9,627 nucleotides of DNA from Bilophila wadsworthia ATCC 49260 (GTDB taxonomy: Bacteria; Desulfobacterota; Desulfovibrionia; Desulfovibrionales; Desulfovibrionaceae). This document shows, one piece after another, positions 1 through 5,419 of this stretch (within the stretch, counting starts at the first letter, position 1; the number at the start of each line of letters is the position of its first letter). Below the pieces are notes generated by a model that worked only from the letters and a program-made list of their open reading frames with translations, made no database searches and was not told the DNA's origin. The stretch spans positions 1 to 9,627 of the forward strand of contig NZ_JNJP01000104.1 of the NCBI RefSeq assembly GCF_000701705.1, read 5' to 3'. The position numbers were made by a program, and so were the translations under genes.

Positions 1-20
1 AAACTTTCTCCAGAAAGTTT
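1..20 (-). terminator. Hairpin downstream of the repressor gene
   Basis: A perfect 9-bp inverted repeat, AAACTTTCT (1-9) and AGAAAGTTT (12-20), is separated by two bases. It lies 25 bp beyond the stop codon of the leftward repressor gene, with a G/A-rich tract between them on the transcribed strand. The same core recurs at 9590-9627, where it follows ahcY. A role as transcription terminator is inferred from position. The C-rich or G-rich partner arm expected to the left would fall outside the window. Confidence 0.6.
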
Positions 21-41
21 CCCCTCCCCCTCCCCCTCCCC
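21..41 (-). repeat. G-quadruplex-capable tract in the repressor 3' region
   Basis: The + strand reads as four C-runs of 4, 5, 5 and 4 separated by single T residues. The minus strand, which is the sense strand of the repressor, therefore carries four G-runs with one-base A loops. That is the classic pattern for a very stable parallel G-quadruplex in DNA or in the repressor mRNA 3' end. It ends 4 bp before the repressor stop codon. It may simply be the expanded G-rich arm of the adjacent terminator-like hairpin, since the other two copies in the window have shorter G-rich arms. Confidence 0.5.
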
Positions 42-45
42 AATT

Positions 46-753
46 TTACTTGTACTCCCTGCCGCACCAGAGGACGCGGCCGATGACGCGGAAGGCGTCC
101 TCGCAGTCGCCCCGGGTGTCGAGTTCGACGGGCGGGTAGGCGGCGTTGGTGCTTTTGAGGATGACCTTGCCGGGGAGGATGTCGATGCGCTTGAGATAAA
201 TGGCCTCATCGAACCCGATGGCATAGAGGCGTCCGGGGGTGACGTCGCGCTTGCCCTGATCGATGAGCACGATGTCGTTGTCCATGATCTCCGGTTCCAT
301 GCTGTCGCCGGAAACCCGCATGAGCACCATTTCCCGAGGATTGCCCTTGCGGTGCAGGAAATCGCTCCGGAAAGCATAGCTGCGCTCCGAATCGCCGCCG
401 ACCTCGAGGCTGCCGTGCCCGGCGGACAGGCGTGCCTCCACCATCGGGATCATGATCAAATCCACGTCGCACGAGGGCATCGGCTCGGCAAGCTCAGGCT
501 GCGGAAGGGGCCGAGGCGTTTCATTTAGGCCGGAAAAGGGAGCCTCTTGGAGGACATTGCCCTGTCCCGTCAAAATCCAGCTTGGTGAAACGTTTAATTT
601 TGAGCATAAGGATTCCAATACTTCATACCCCGGCAGGGCGCGCCCTTTTTCGTAACCGCGCAACGTATTCACATTGATGCCGACACGATCGGCAAATTCG
701 GCCTGTGTGGCGCTTCCGCGCAAAAAAACGAGTCGATCGGCGATGCTGCTCAT
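46..753 (-). CDS. Prophage repressor, HTH plus S24/LexA-like peptidase domain
   Basis: A 235-aa CI-like repressor that should hold the adjacent prophage promoters off and be inactivated by RecA-stimulated self-cleavage after DNA damage. An HTH_3 domain covers about residues 5-62, with the helix-turn-helix at about 16-36 (QAEFADRVGINVNTLRGYE). A proline-rich linker (about 70-95) leads to an S24 domain. The expected cleavage bond Ala111-Gly112 is present in LSAGHG, as are the catalytic serine Ser151 (GDSMEP) and lysine Lys188 (YLKRI), so autocleavage looks competent. The length is normal for the family. The gene is divergent from the mor-like gene across a 318-bp operator region, and its putative -35 overlaps one operator repeat, which suggests autoregulation. 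No strong Shine-Dalgarno precedes the ATG. It is certain as an S24 repressor; the target operators are inferred. Confidence 0.93.
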   Translation of the reverse strand: MSSIADRLVFLRGSATQAEFADRVGINVNTLRGYEKGRALPGYEVLESLCSKLNVSPSWILTGQGNVLQEAPFSGLNETPRPLPQPELAEPMPSCDVDLIMIPMVEARLSAGHGSLEVGGDSERSYAFRSDFLHRKGNPREMVLMRVSGDSMEPEIMDNDIVLIDQGKRDVTPGRLYAIGFDEAIYLKRIDILPGKVILKSTNAAYPPVELDTRGDCEDAFRVIGRVLWCGREYK

Positions 754-811
754 GGCGTCTCTGCGCCGTGGAGGCGCTCCGGGTTGAAGTGAACGGAGAT
801 CGTAAAGAAAT

Positions 812-839
812 GTTGTAATGTTTTTGGCTGTTAAGTCAA
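812..839 (-). promoter_or_regulatory. Putative repressor promoter
   Basis: On the minus strand, a -35 TTGACT (839-834) and a -10 TACAAC (817-812) are separated by 16 bp, about 60 bp upstream of the repressor ATG. The -35 matches consensus at five of six positions and the -10 at four of six. The -35 lies inside an operator-like repeat (831-841). Confidence 0.45.
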
Positions 840-892
840 TAAATAAGTTTTTGCGTCAAAAAATGATTGTAAAAGAACTGATTTTGACGTAA
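831..892. promoter_or_regulatory. Putative operator array: three copies of a TTANGTCAA-type repeat
   Basis: Three related 11-mers occur in the repressor/activator intergenic region: TTAAGTCAATA (831-841), TTGCGTCAAAA (851-861) and, inverted, TTTTGACGTAA (882-892, reverse complement TTACGTCAAAA). The second and third agree at 10 of 11 positions, and the first and third at 9 of 11. Centres at 836, 856 and 887 are 20 and 31 bp apart, about two and three helical turns, so bound dimers would lie on one face of the helix. Binding by the neighbouring S24 repressor is inferred from position. An alternative owner is a lost Ner-like protein. Confidence 0.55.
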
Positions 893-1071
893 GGATCTCA
901 TTGCGAACGGTCGTGTACAACCTCTTTCCTTTACCTTCACCAAGCTATCCGGTCAACAATTCGGTCTGCCCCCGCGCCGCAAGCCTTCGGGCAATACGCG
1001 CTCAGGGCATTGTTTTCCATGCCTTTCCACGCGAGGAGGAGAGGTACATCTTTTACCTAATAGGGATTCAT

Positions 1072-1584
1072 ATGGAACACATGGCGAAGAATCGGGAGCG
1101 GCGCAGCGCGTCTTCGGAGATGTTTCCCGGGCAGGCCCGGACACGGGGGCAGGGCGTGAATGAATTGGTTGAACTGATTGGCCTTCCGGCGGCGATCGAG
1201 CTCATCAGGGCCAAGGGCGGGACAAGTTTTTCCGTTCCTCTCGGCATCACGCTGCGTGGGCAGGAACAGCGTGAAAAATTGGTGCAGATCATCGGCCGCG
1301 AACAGGCTACCAAGCTGATCGGGCGCTACGGAGGCACGACGCTGTATATCCCCACCTGCCGTCAGGCTTTCGTGGACACGCGGGACAGGAACATCAACCT
1401 TGAACGTGACGAATTGGCCCGTGAAGGGCTTTCCGAACGGGCGCTGGTGTCCGTGCTCGCCGTGCGGCACGGGCTCTCCGATCGCCAGATCTGGCGCATT
1501 TTGAAGAAGTCCGGCCCGGTGAGGCCGGATATGGCGGCCTGCGCCGCCGCGCGCCGCATATCCCGCTCCAGCGCGAGGTGCTGA
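1072..1584 (+). CDS. Mor/C-family phage transcription activator
   Basis: A 170-aa protein of the Mor transcription activator family, whose members in Mu switch on middle (Mor) or late (C) promoters. The dimerisation domain shows the typical pair of helix-strand units, each ending in a strand after a Gly-Gly turn: residues about 32-56 (ELIGLPAAIELIRAKGG then FSVP) and about 72-94 (IIGREQATKLIGRYGG then LYIP). A C-terminal helix-turn-helix follows at about 120-145 (LSERALVSVLAVRHGLSDRQIWRILK, read in two parts around VRHGLSDRQI). ATG 1072 is chosen because AGGGA (1062-1066) lies 5 nt upstream; ATG 1081 is the alternative. It is slightly longer than Mu Mor (129 aa). It is the only activator in the element and lies directly upstream of the lysis genes, so it probably drives the rightward block from a promoter in 1585-1672. 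Its own promoter is presumably controlled by the repressor. Confidence 0.88.
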   Translation: MEHMAKNRERRSASSEMFPGQARTRGQGVNELVELIGLPAAIELIRAKGGTSFSVPLGITLRGQEQREKLVQIIGREQATKLIGRYGGTTLYIPTCRQAFVDTRDRNINLERDELAREGLSERALVSVLAVRHGLSDRQIWRILKKSGPVRPDMAACAAARRISRSSARC

Positions 1585-1631
1585 CATCCTTCAATCTTTC
1601 CTGAGGCCTCCTTTCGGGCATGGTAGGTTTT

Positions 1632-1652
1632 GCGGGCCGACGACGGTCCCGC
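1632..1652 (+). promoter_or_regulatory. Hairpin in the leader of the lysis block
   Basis: GCGGGCCG (1632-1639) can pair with CGG-T-CCCGC (1644-1652) around an ACGA tetraloop, with one bulged T. It sits 11 bp before the holin Shine-Dalgarno AGGAGG (1663-1668), in the only gap between activator and lysis genes. No T-tract follows, so it is not an obvious terminator. It could be an activator-binding dyad, a leader structure or chance in GC-rich DNA. Confidence 0.3.
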
Positions 1653-1672
1653 GCCATACCACAGGAGGTCTT

Positions 1673-2035
1673 ATGGGATTCTTCAGGCTTCTTCTCCGTC
1701 CCCGTTGGCGGCTGTTTTTCTTCGGGCTGGTTGCGCTGGGGCTTCAGATCGCATTGTTGCTGATCAGCCCGGCGCAAGTGCCCGTTGTCCTCTACAAGCT
1801 GGCCCTCGTCATGCTTGCCGCTATCTTGGGCATGTTCTTCGATGTGGCCGTGTTCCCTTTCGCCACTCCCGATTCCTATCTTGACGACGACTGGAAGCGC
1901 GCCCCCGGAGCCGTGCGGCTTCGGTGCGCCGATTTCGCCATCGCCAAGGGCTACCTCTGGCCTTTCGTCATGGCCTGCCTGCGCCGCGCCGCCGTGGTCG
2001 CGGCTTTCGTCGTGGCCGTGTCCGTGGGGCTGTGA
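1673..2035 (+). CDS. Putative phage holin (Phage_holin_8-like membrane protein)
   Basis: A 120-aa membrane protein that opens the lysis block and, by position and composition, is the likely holin that would permeabilise the inner membrane at the end of infection. Hydrophobic segments lie at about residues 14-32, 39-61 and 103-119. A basic N-terminus (MGFFRLLLRPRWR) precedes the first, and a polar loop with a DSYLDDDW stretch (67-74) lies between the second and third. The sequence recalls the putative-holin family found in Mu-like prophages of Desulfovibrio and Burkholderia (Pfam Phage_holin_8, from memory). AGGAGG (1663-1668) lies 4 nt before the ATG. The following transglycosylase gene starts 60 bp after the stop. 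The transglycosylase carries its own signal peptide, so this protein could be a pinholin-type partner; that is inference. Confidence 0.72.
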   Translation: MGFFRLLLRPRWRLFFFGLVALGLQIALLLISPAQVPVVLYKLALVMLAAILGMFFDVAVFPFATPDSYLDDDWKRAPGAVRLRCADFAIAKGYLWPFVMACLRRAAVVAAFVVAVSVGL

Positions 2036-2094
2036 GCATGGGGGAGATGGGGAAACGCCCGCGAAAGGGCGGTTCCCGCATGGAGAGGTCGCAC

Positions 2095-2739
2095 ATGATG
2101 ATTCGCATGGTTTTGATGATGGCGCTGCTGTCCGCGCCGTTTCCGCAGCCGGGGCTGGCGTCGGATATTCCGCGCGCGGCTGAACGGCATCGGGCGGAAC
2201 TCATACGGGTTTCCCGCGCCGTATGGGGGTTGGAAGCTCCCGTGGCGGTGTTCGCCGCGCAGGTGCACACGGAAAGCTGGTGGCGCAACGGCACTGTGTC
2301 CTCGGCGGGGGCGCAGGGCTTGGCGCAGTTCCTGCCTTCCACGGCGGAGTGGCTGCCGCGTGCCGTCCCGGAACTGGAACGGGAGGCCGGCCGGCCCGCG
2401 CCGTTCAATCCCGGCTGGGCGCTCCGGGCGCTGGTTTCCTATGACAAGTGGCTGTGGGATCGGCTGAACGGAGCCGATGCCTGCCAGCGTATGGCGTTCA
2501 CGTTGTCCGCGTATAACGGCGGGATCGGCTGGGTCGGCAGGGACCGGAAGGAAGCGGAGCGGCAGGGCCGTGATCCGGCGCGCTGGTTCGGACAGGTGGA
2601 AAAGGTGAATGCCGGGCGGAGCGCTTCCAGCCTCCGTGAAAACCGCCGCTATGTACGGCTGATCCTGCTTGAGAGGCAGTATTGGTATCGCAAGGCGGGG
2701 TGGGGGCCCGGCGTCGGATGCGGAGGGGGCCATGACTAG
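2095..2739 (+). CDS. Exported lytic transglycosylase (phage endolysin, SLT fold)
   Basis: A 214-aa SLT-type transglycosylase expected to cleave peptidoglycan glycan strands in the periplasm during lysis. The N-terminus is a signal peptide (hydrophobic 4-13, GLA ending at residue 22, then SD). The catalytic glutamate is Glu60 (QVHTESWW), followed by the family signature SSAGAQGLAQFLPSTA (69-84) and SAYNGG (138-143). The frame is open from 1924, but ATG 2095 is preferred because GGAGAGG (2082-2088) lies 6 nt upstream and this start gives a clean signal peptide; ATG 2098 is nearly as good. The gene overlaps the Rz-like gene by 8 nt. With an export signal it may be a SAR-like or Sec-exported endolysin that does not strictly need the holin for release. 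No damage to the catalytic motifs is seen. Confidence 0.88.
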   Translation: MMIRMVLMMALLSAPFPQPGLASDIPRAAERHRAELIRVSRAVWGLEAPVAVFAAQVHTESWWRNGTVSSAGAQGLAQFLPSTAEWLPRAVPELEREAGRPAPFNPGWALRALVSYDKWLWDRLNGADACQRMAFTLSAYNGGIGWVGRDRKEAERQGRDPARWFGQVEKVNAGRSASSLRENRRYVRLILLERQYWYRKAGWGPGVGCGGGHD

Positions 2740-3325
2740 GAACGTGCTCGCCGTAGGGCTGTTATGTGCGGCGTGCTGCGCCGCCGGGTACGTCCGGGGG
2801 TTCGGCATTGCGGAAACGCGGGGCCGTGTTCTGCTTGCGGAACAGGCCGAAGCGTCCGCCAGCGAACGTGAGGCGCTGGCCGTTGCGGCGGCGGAAGCGG
2901 AGCGCCTTGCCCGCCAGAGGCTGGAGGCGGAAACCGAACGGGCCGCCGCCATTGCCGGGGAACTTTCCGAAACCCGCAACCGCCTTGCCGCCGAACGGCA
3001 GGCGTTCACGAGGAGGATGGACCGTGTTGCCGAAGATGCTTCCCGCCATTGCGCTGGCCTGCCTGCTGGCTGGGTGCGCCTGTACAACGAAGCCCTTGGT
3101 CTTGCCCCCGCCGCCCCCGAAGCTTCTGCCCTTGCCGCCGGAATTGGCGCGCCTGCCGGAAGCGCCTCCGCCACTGGCGCCGGGGTACGGTCGGGAGCAT
3201 CCGTGATGGTCAGCCCGGAGGATCTTTTGGCCCACGCGCGGGATTACGGCGGCTATTGCCGGAACCTGCGCGCTCAGGCCGAAGCCCTGCTTGCCGTGGA
3301 AAAAGGGCGGGAGGGCAGGCCATGA
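2732..3325 (+). CDS. Rz-like inner-membrane spanin
   Basis: A 197-aa protein with the layout of an Rz (i-spanin): an N-terminal hydrophobic anchor (about 4-20) and a long Ala/Glu/Arg-rich coiled coil (about 28-100) that would cross the periplasm. A Cys-containing module follows (Cys107, GLPAGWVRLYNEAL at 109-122), then a low-complexity Ala/Gly/Ser stretch (about 125-158) and a C-terminal helical region with Cys176. It would fuse inner and outer membranes together with the Rz1 lipoprotein encoded inside it. GGAGG (2722-2726) lies 5 nt before ATG 2732. The start overlaps the end of the transglycosylase gene, and the end overlaps the next gene as ATGA. The low-complexity stretch coincides with the overlapping Rz1 frame, so its composition is probably dictated by the proline-rich partner. 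Family assignment rests on architecture and context. Confidence 0.8.
   Translation: MTRNVLAVGLLCAACCAAGYVRGFGIAETRGRVLLAEQAEASASEREALAVAAAEAERLARQRLEAETERAAAIAGELSETRNRLAAERQAFTRRMDRVAEDASRHCAGLPAGWVRLYNEALGLAPAAPEASALAAGIGAPAGSASATGAGVRSGASVMVSPEDLLAHARDYGGYCRNLRAQAEALLAVEKGREGRP
3024..3206 (+). CDS. Rz1-like outer-membrane spanin lipoprotein, nested inside the Rz-like gene
   Basis: A 60-aa lipoprotein encoded wholly within the Rz-like gene in another frame, as in phage lambda. It has a lipoprotein signal peptide (residues 1-17, with Lys4 and a hydrophobic core) and lipobox LLAGC, giving Cys18 as the lipidated residue. The mature part is short and proline-rich (KPLVLPPPPPKLLPLPPE, then PEAPPPLAP), typical of Rz1. 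The GTG at 3024 is chosen because AGGAGG (3011-3016) lies 7 nt upstream; ATG 3036 would give a shorter signal but has no good ribosome site. It has no Lol-avoidance Asp after Cys18 (the next residue is Ala), so outer-membrane sorting is expected. Together with the Rz-like protein it forms a two-component spanin. Confidence 0.82.
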   Translation: MLPKMLPAIALACLLAGCACTTKPLVLPPPPPKLLPLPPELARLPEAPPPLAPGYGREHP

Positions 3326-3594
3326 CGCAGGCCGCGCTGCAATTCGATGCGCACACCCTGCTGCTTGGCCTGCTCGGGATGGTTTGCGGCTTTCTCGCCT
3401 ACTGGGGAACCCGGCTGGAGCAGCGGGTGGACGAATTAAAGGCCCGCCAGTGCCTGCTGGCCGAGGAGATGCACAAGAGCTACGTGCCCCGCGAGGACTG
3501 CCGGGAGCGCACGGCGCAGATCCTCGGCGGGCTGGAGCGGGCGGACGAAAAACTGGATCGCATCGCGGACGCGATCCGTACCGGGGGGCGCTGA
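3322..3594 (+). CDS. Small membrane coiled-coil phage protein (gp25/DUF2730-like position)
   Basis: A 90-aa protein of unknown function. Residues about 10-29 are hydrophobic (LLLGLLGMVCGFLAYWG) and form one likely membrane span. The rest is charged and helical, with a probable coiled coil (31-50 and 63-86) broken by a short VPREDC turn (55-60). It begins as ATGA, overlapping the stop of the Rz-like gene, has GGGAGGG (3309-3315) 6 nt upstream, and ends 1 nt before the terminase start, so it is translated as part of the same unit. Mu-like phages carry a small membrane/coiled-coil protein of the DUF2730 type at this place; the match is by position and architecture only. No DNA-binding domain is visible, so it is not an obvious small terminase. 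Confidence 0.7.
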   Translation: MTQAALQFDAHTLLLGLLGMVCGFLAYWGTRLEQRVDELKARQCLLAEEMHKSYVPREDCRERTAQILGGLERADEKLDRIADAIRTGGR

Positions 3595-3595
3595 C

Positions 3596-5185
3596 ATGCG
3601 CGGAAAGCGCCGGAACTCCCCCGAGCTTCCGGACGCCTCTGCCGGGACACCGGAGGAACGCCGGGAACGGGCCCGGCAGGACTTCACCTTCTTCCGGCGG
3701 GCGTATTTTCCGCATTATTGCCTCGTCGGGGGGGATTCCCGGCTTCACGAATGGCTGGATGCGGAACTGCCCCGCATGGCGGATGCGCCCGAAGGCGTGC
3801 GGCTGGCGATTGCGGCCCCGCGCGGGGAGGCCAAGAGCACGTTCGTTTCGCTGTTTTTCGTGCTGTGGGCCGTGCTGACCGGGCGCAAGCACTACATTTT
3901 GATCATAGCCGACGCGCTGGAGCAGGCCGCGTCGCTGTTGGGTGCGGTCAAGGACGAACTGGAGTTCAACGAGGCGTTGAAGCGGGATTTTCCCGGGGCT
4001 GGCAAGGGGCACGTTTGGAACGTGGGAACGGTGGTCACGCCGGGGAACGTCAAAATCCAGGCGCTCGGCGCGGGCAAGCGTATGCGCGGGTTGCGGCACG
4101 GGCCGCACCGCCCGGATCTGATTGTCCTTGACGATCTTGAAAACGACGGGAACGTGGACAAGCCGGAACAGCGCGACAAGCTCCAGTCGTGGCTTCAGAA
4201 GACGGTACTCAATCTCGGCGCGGCGGACGGGAGCATGGACGTGGTCTATGTCGGTACGCTGCTGCATTACGATTCCGTGCTGGCCCGCACGCTCCGCAAG
4301 CCTTTGTGGAAGGCCCGGACGTTCCGTTCCATCCTGCGCTGGCCGGATCGGATGGATCTTTGGGATGAGTGGGAAAGCCTTTTGTCGTCGCGCGGCGAGG
4401 CGGAGGCGCGGCGTTTTTACCGTCAGCACAGGGCGAAGATGGAGGCCGGGGCTGAAGTGAGCTGGCCCGCGTCGCGCCCGCTGTATCGGCTCATGTGCCT
4501 CCGTGCCGAGGATCGGGAGGCTTTCGATTCCGAGCAGCAGAACGATCCCTTGTCTGCAAACGAGGCGCCGTTCAACGGGTGCATCACCTTTTGGGTGGAC
4601 CGGAGCCGGGATTGGCTGCTGTTCGGAGCGGTGGACCCGTCGCTCGGCAAACAGGGCGCGGGGCGTGACCCTTCCGCGATCCTCGTCGGCGGCTTCCTCC
4701 GCGGGAGCATGACGCTCGACGTGGTGGAGGCGAGCATCCGCAAGCGGCATCCCGATCGCATCATTGAGGATGTGATTGCCCTGCACGATGTGCATCATCC
4801 GTTGCTTTGGGGCGTGGAAGCCGTGCAGTTTCAGGAGTTTTTCGCCCATGTCCTGGTGCAGCGGGCGGCGGAGCGCGGGATTGCCCTGCCGGTGCGGCCT
4901 CTCGTCAACAGCGCGGACAAGCTGCTGCGCATCGAGTCGTTGCAGCCGCACATGGCGCAGGGGCGGATCCGGCTTCATGTCTCCCAGCAGGCGCTCATCG
5001 ATCAGTTGCGGCATTTTCCCCGGGCCGATCATGACGATGGGCCGGATGCGCTCGAAATGCTTTGGCGTCTGGCATCCACCGGATTCGTCAGCATGGGCGA
5101 CGCCTACATCCGGATGCCGCTGGAAAGGGAGTGGGGCGATGACGGGGAGGATGGAAGATGGGGAGGGGGGAGGGGCCCCTTCTGA
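3596..5185 (+). CDS. Phage terminase large subunit
   Basis: A 529-aa packaging motor with ATPase and nuclease domains. The ATPase part shows a Walker A-like loop APRGEAKST (74-82), a Walker B LIVLDDLEND (175-184, Asp179/Asp180 and Glu182) and a coupling motif VGTLLHYDS (219-227). The C-terminal RNase H-like nuclease has VDPSLG (346-351, Asp347), a central acidic residue in GVEAV (Glu408) and DDGPDALE (480-487, Asp484). All expected catalytic acidic residues are present. It starts 1 nt after the preceding gene. Mu-like operons normally place a small terminase before it, but none is recognised here. The last residues (from about 515, Gly/Arg/Trp-rich) are encoded by the left arm of a terminator hairpin and look like a replaced or eroded tail. 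Translation of the portal is separated from it by 234 bp, unlike the near-abutting genes upstream. Confidence 0.92.
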   Translation: MRGKRRNSPELPDASAGTPEERRERARQDFTFFRRAYFPHYCLVGGDSRLHEWLDAELPRMADAPEGVRLAIAAPRGEAKSTFVSLFFVLWAVLTGRKHYILIIADALEQAASLLGAVKDELEFNEALKRDFPGAGKGHVWNVGTVVTPGNVKIQALGAGKRMRGLRHGPHRPDLIVLDDLENDGNVDKPEQRDKLQSWLQKTVLNLGAADGSMDVVYVGTLLHYDSVLARTLRKPLWKARTFRSILRWPDRMDLWDEWESLLSSRGEAEARRFYRQHRAKMEAGAEVSWPASRPLYRLMCLRAEDREAFDSEQQNDPLSANEAPFNGCITFWVDRSRDWLLFGAVDPSLGKQGAGRDPSAILVGGFLRGSMTLDVVEASIRKRHPDRIIEDVIALHDVHHPLLWGVEAVQFQEFFAHVLVQRAAERGIALPVRPLVNSADKLLRIESLQPHMAQGRIRLHVSQQALIDQLRHFPRADHDDGPDALEMLWRLASTGFVSMGDAYIRMPLEREWGDDGEDGRWGGGRGPF

Positions 5186-5202
5186 AGAAGGCTTCCCCTC
5201 CC
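5168..5202 (+). terminator. Terminator hairpin overlapping the terminase stop codon
   Basis: The outer stem GGGAGGGG (5168-5175) pairs with CCCCTCCC (5195-5202) and the inner stem CCTTCT (5178-5183) with AGAAGG (5186-5191), around a two-base GA loop. The terminase stop codon TGA (5183-5185) is at the apex. It is the same type as the hairpins at the window ends (G-rich arm, TTCT-N2-AGAA core, C-rich arm). No T-tract follows, so termination efficiency is uncertain. Confidence 0.6.
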
Positions 5203-5314
5203 AAACCTGCTGGCGCGGCTCGCGTCCCCTATCCCCTCGAAGCCTTTCGGCTGGTGGGGAGGCGGCCCGGTGGGAGTACCGTTGGATAGGGATGGGGCAA
5301 GGTGCGGCAGGTTT
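5203..5314. repeat. Nested inverted repeats in the terminase-portal gap
   Basis: The 234-bp gap between terminase and portal holds no supported gene. Within it, AAACCTGC (5203-5210) is the exact complement of GCAGGTTT (5307-5314), and CCCTATCC (5227-5234) of GGATAGGG (5284-5291). The pairs nest and would give a long interrupted stem about 112 nt across. The outer right arm runs into a T-run (5312-5316). It could be a structured RNA, a second terminator, or a small palindromic element inserted into the operon. From 5315 to the portal ribosome site nothing further is recognised. Confidence 0.4.
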
Positions 5315-5419
5315 TTACGGTGAAAGAAGCTGTTCCATAAAGGCTGTGAACCGTCAAACGGGATTGCGGGCTTTACGGGCTGAGTCAACGCGGCGGCTTT
5401 GGGGCCGTTGGAGGCATTC

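Larger units (their letters stand above)
754..1071. other. Gene-free control region between repressor and activator
   Basis: This 318-bp stretch holds the leftward promoter and operator repeats in its AT-rich part (about 800-895), in sharp contrast to the GC-rich genes around it. The right half (900-1071) has no convincing gene. A reading frame continuous with the activator begins at a TTG (901), but its translation does not resemble the Mor family and it lacks a ribosome site. A strong Shine-Dalgarno-like AGGAGGAGAGG (1034-1044) has no ATG, GTG or TTG at a usable distance and may be left over from a deleted early gene. No convincing rightward sigma-70 promoter was found: TTGACG at 884-889 has no matching -10. 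Confidence 0.5.

Noticed and set aside
901..1071. TTG-initiated N-terminal extension of the Mor-like activator
   Set aside because: It has no ribosome site, and the added residues do not resemble the family. ATG 1072 has AGGGA at good spacing.
1924..2094. Upstream start for the lytic transglycosylase overlapping the holin
   Set aside because: It would bury the signal peptide behind an Arg-rich stretch; ATG 2095 has GGAGAGG 6 nt upstream.
2762..5032. A 756-codon minus-strand open frame antisense to the lysis and terminase genes
   Set aside because: It is an Arg/Pro/Gly-rich shadow of Rz, terminase and neighbours, with no recognisable motifs.
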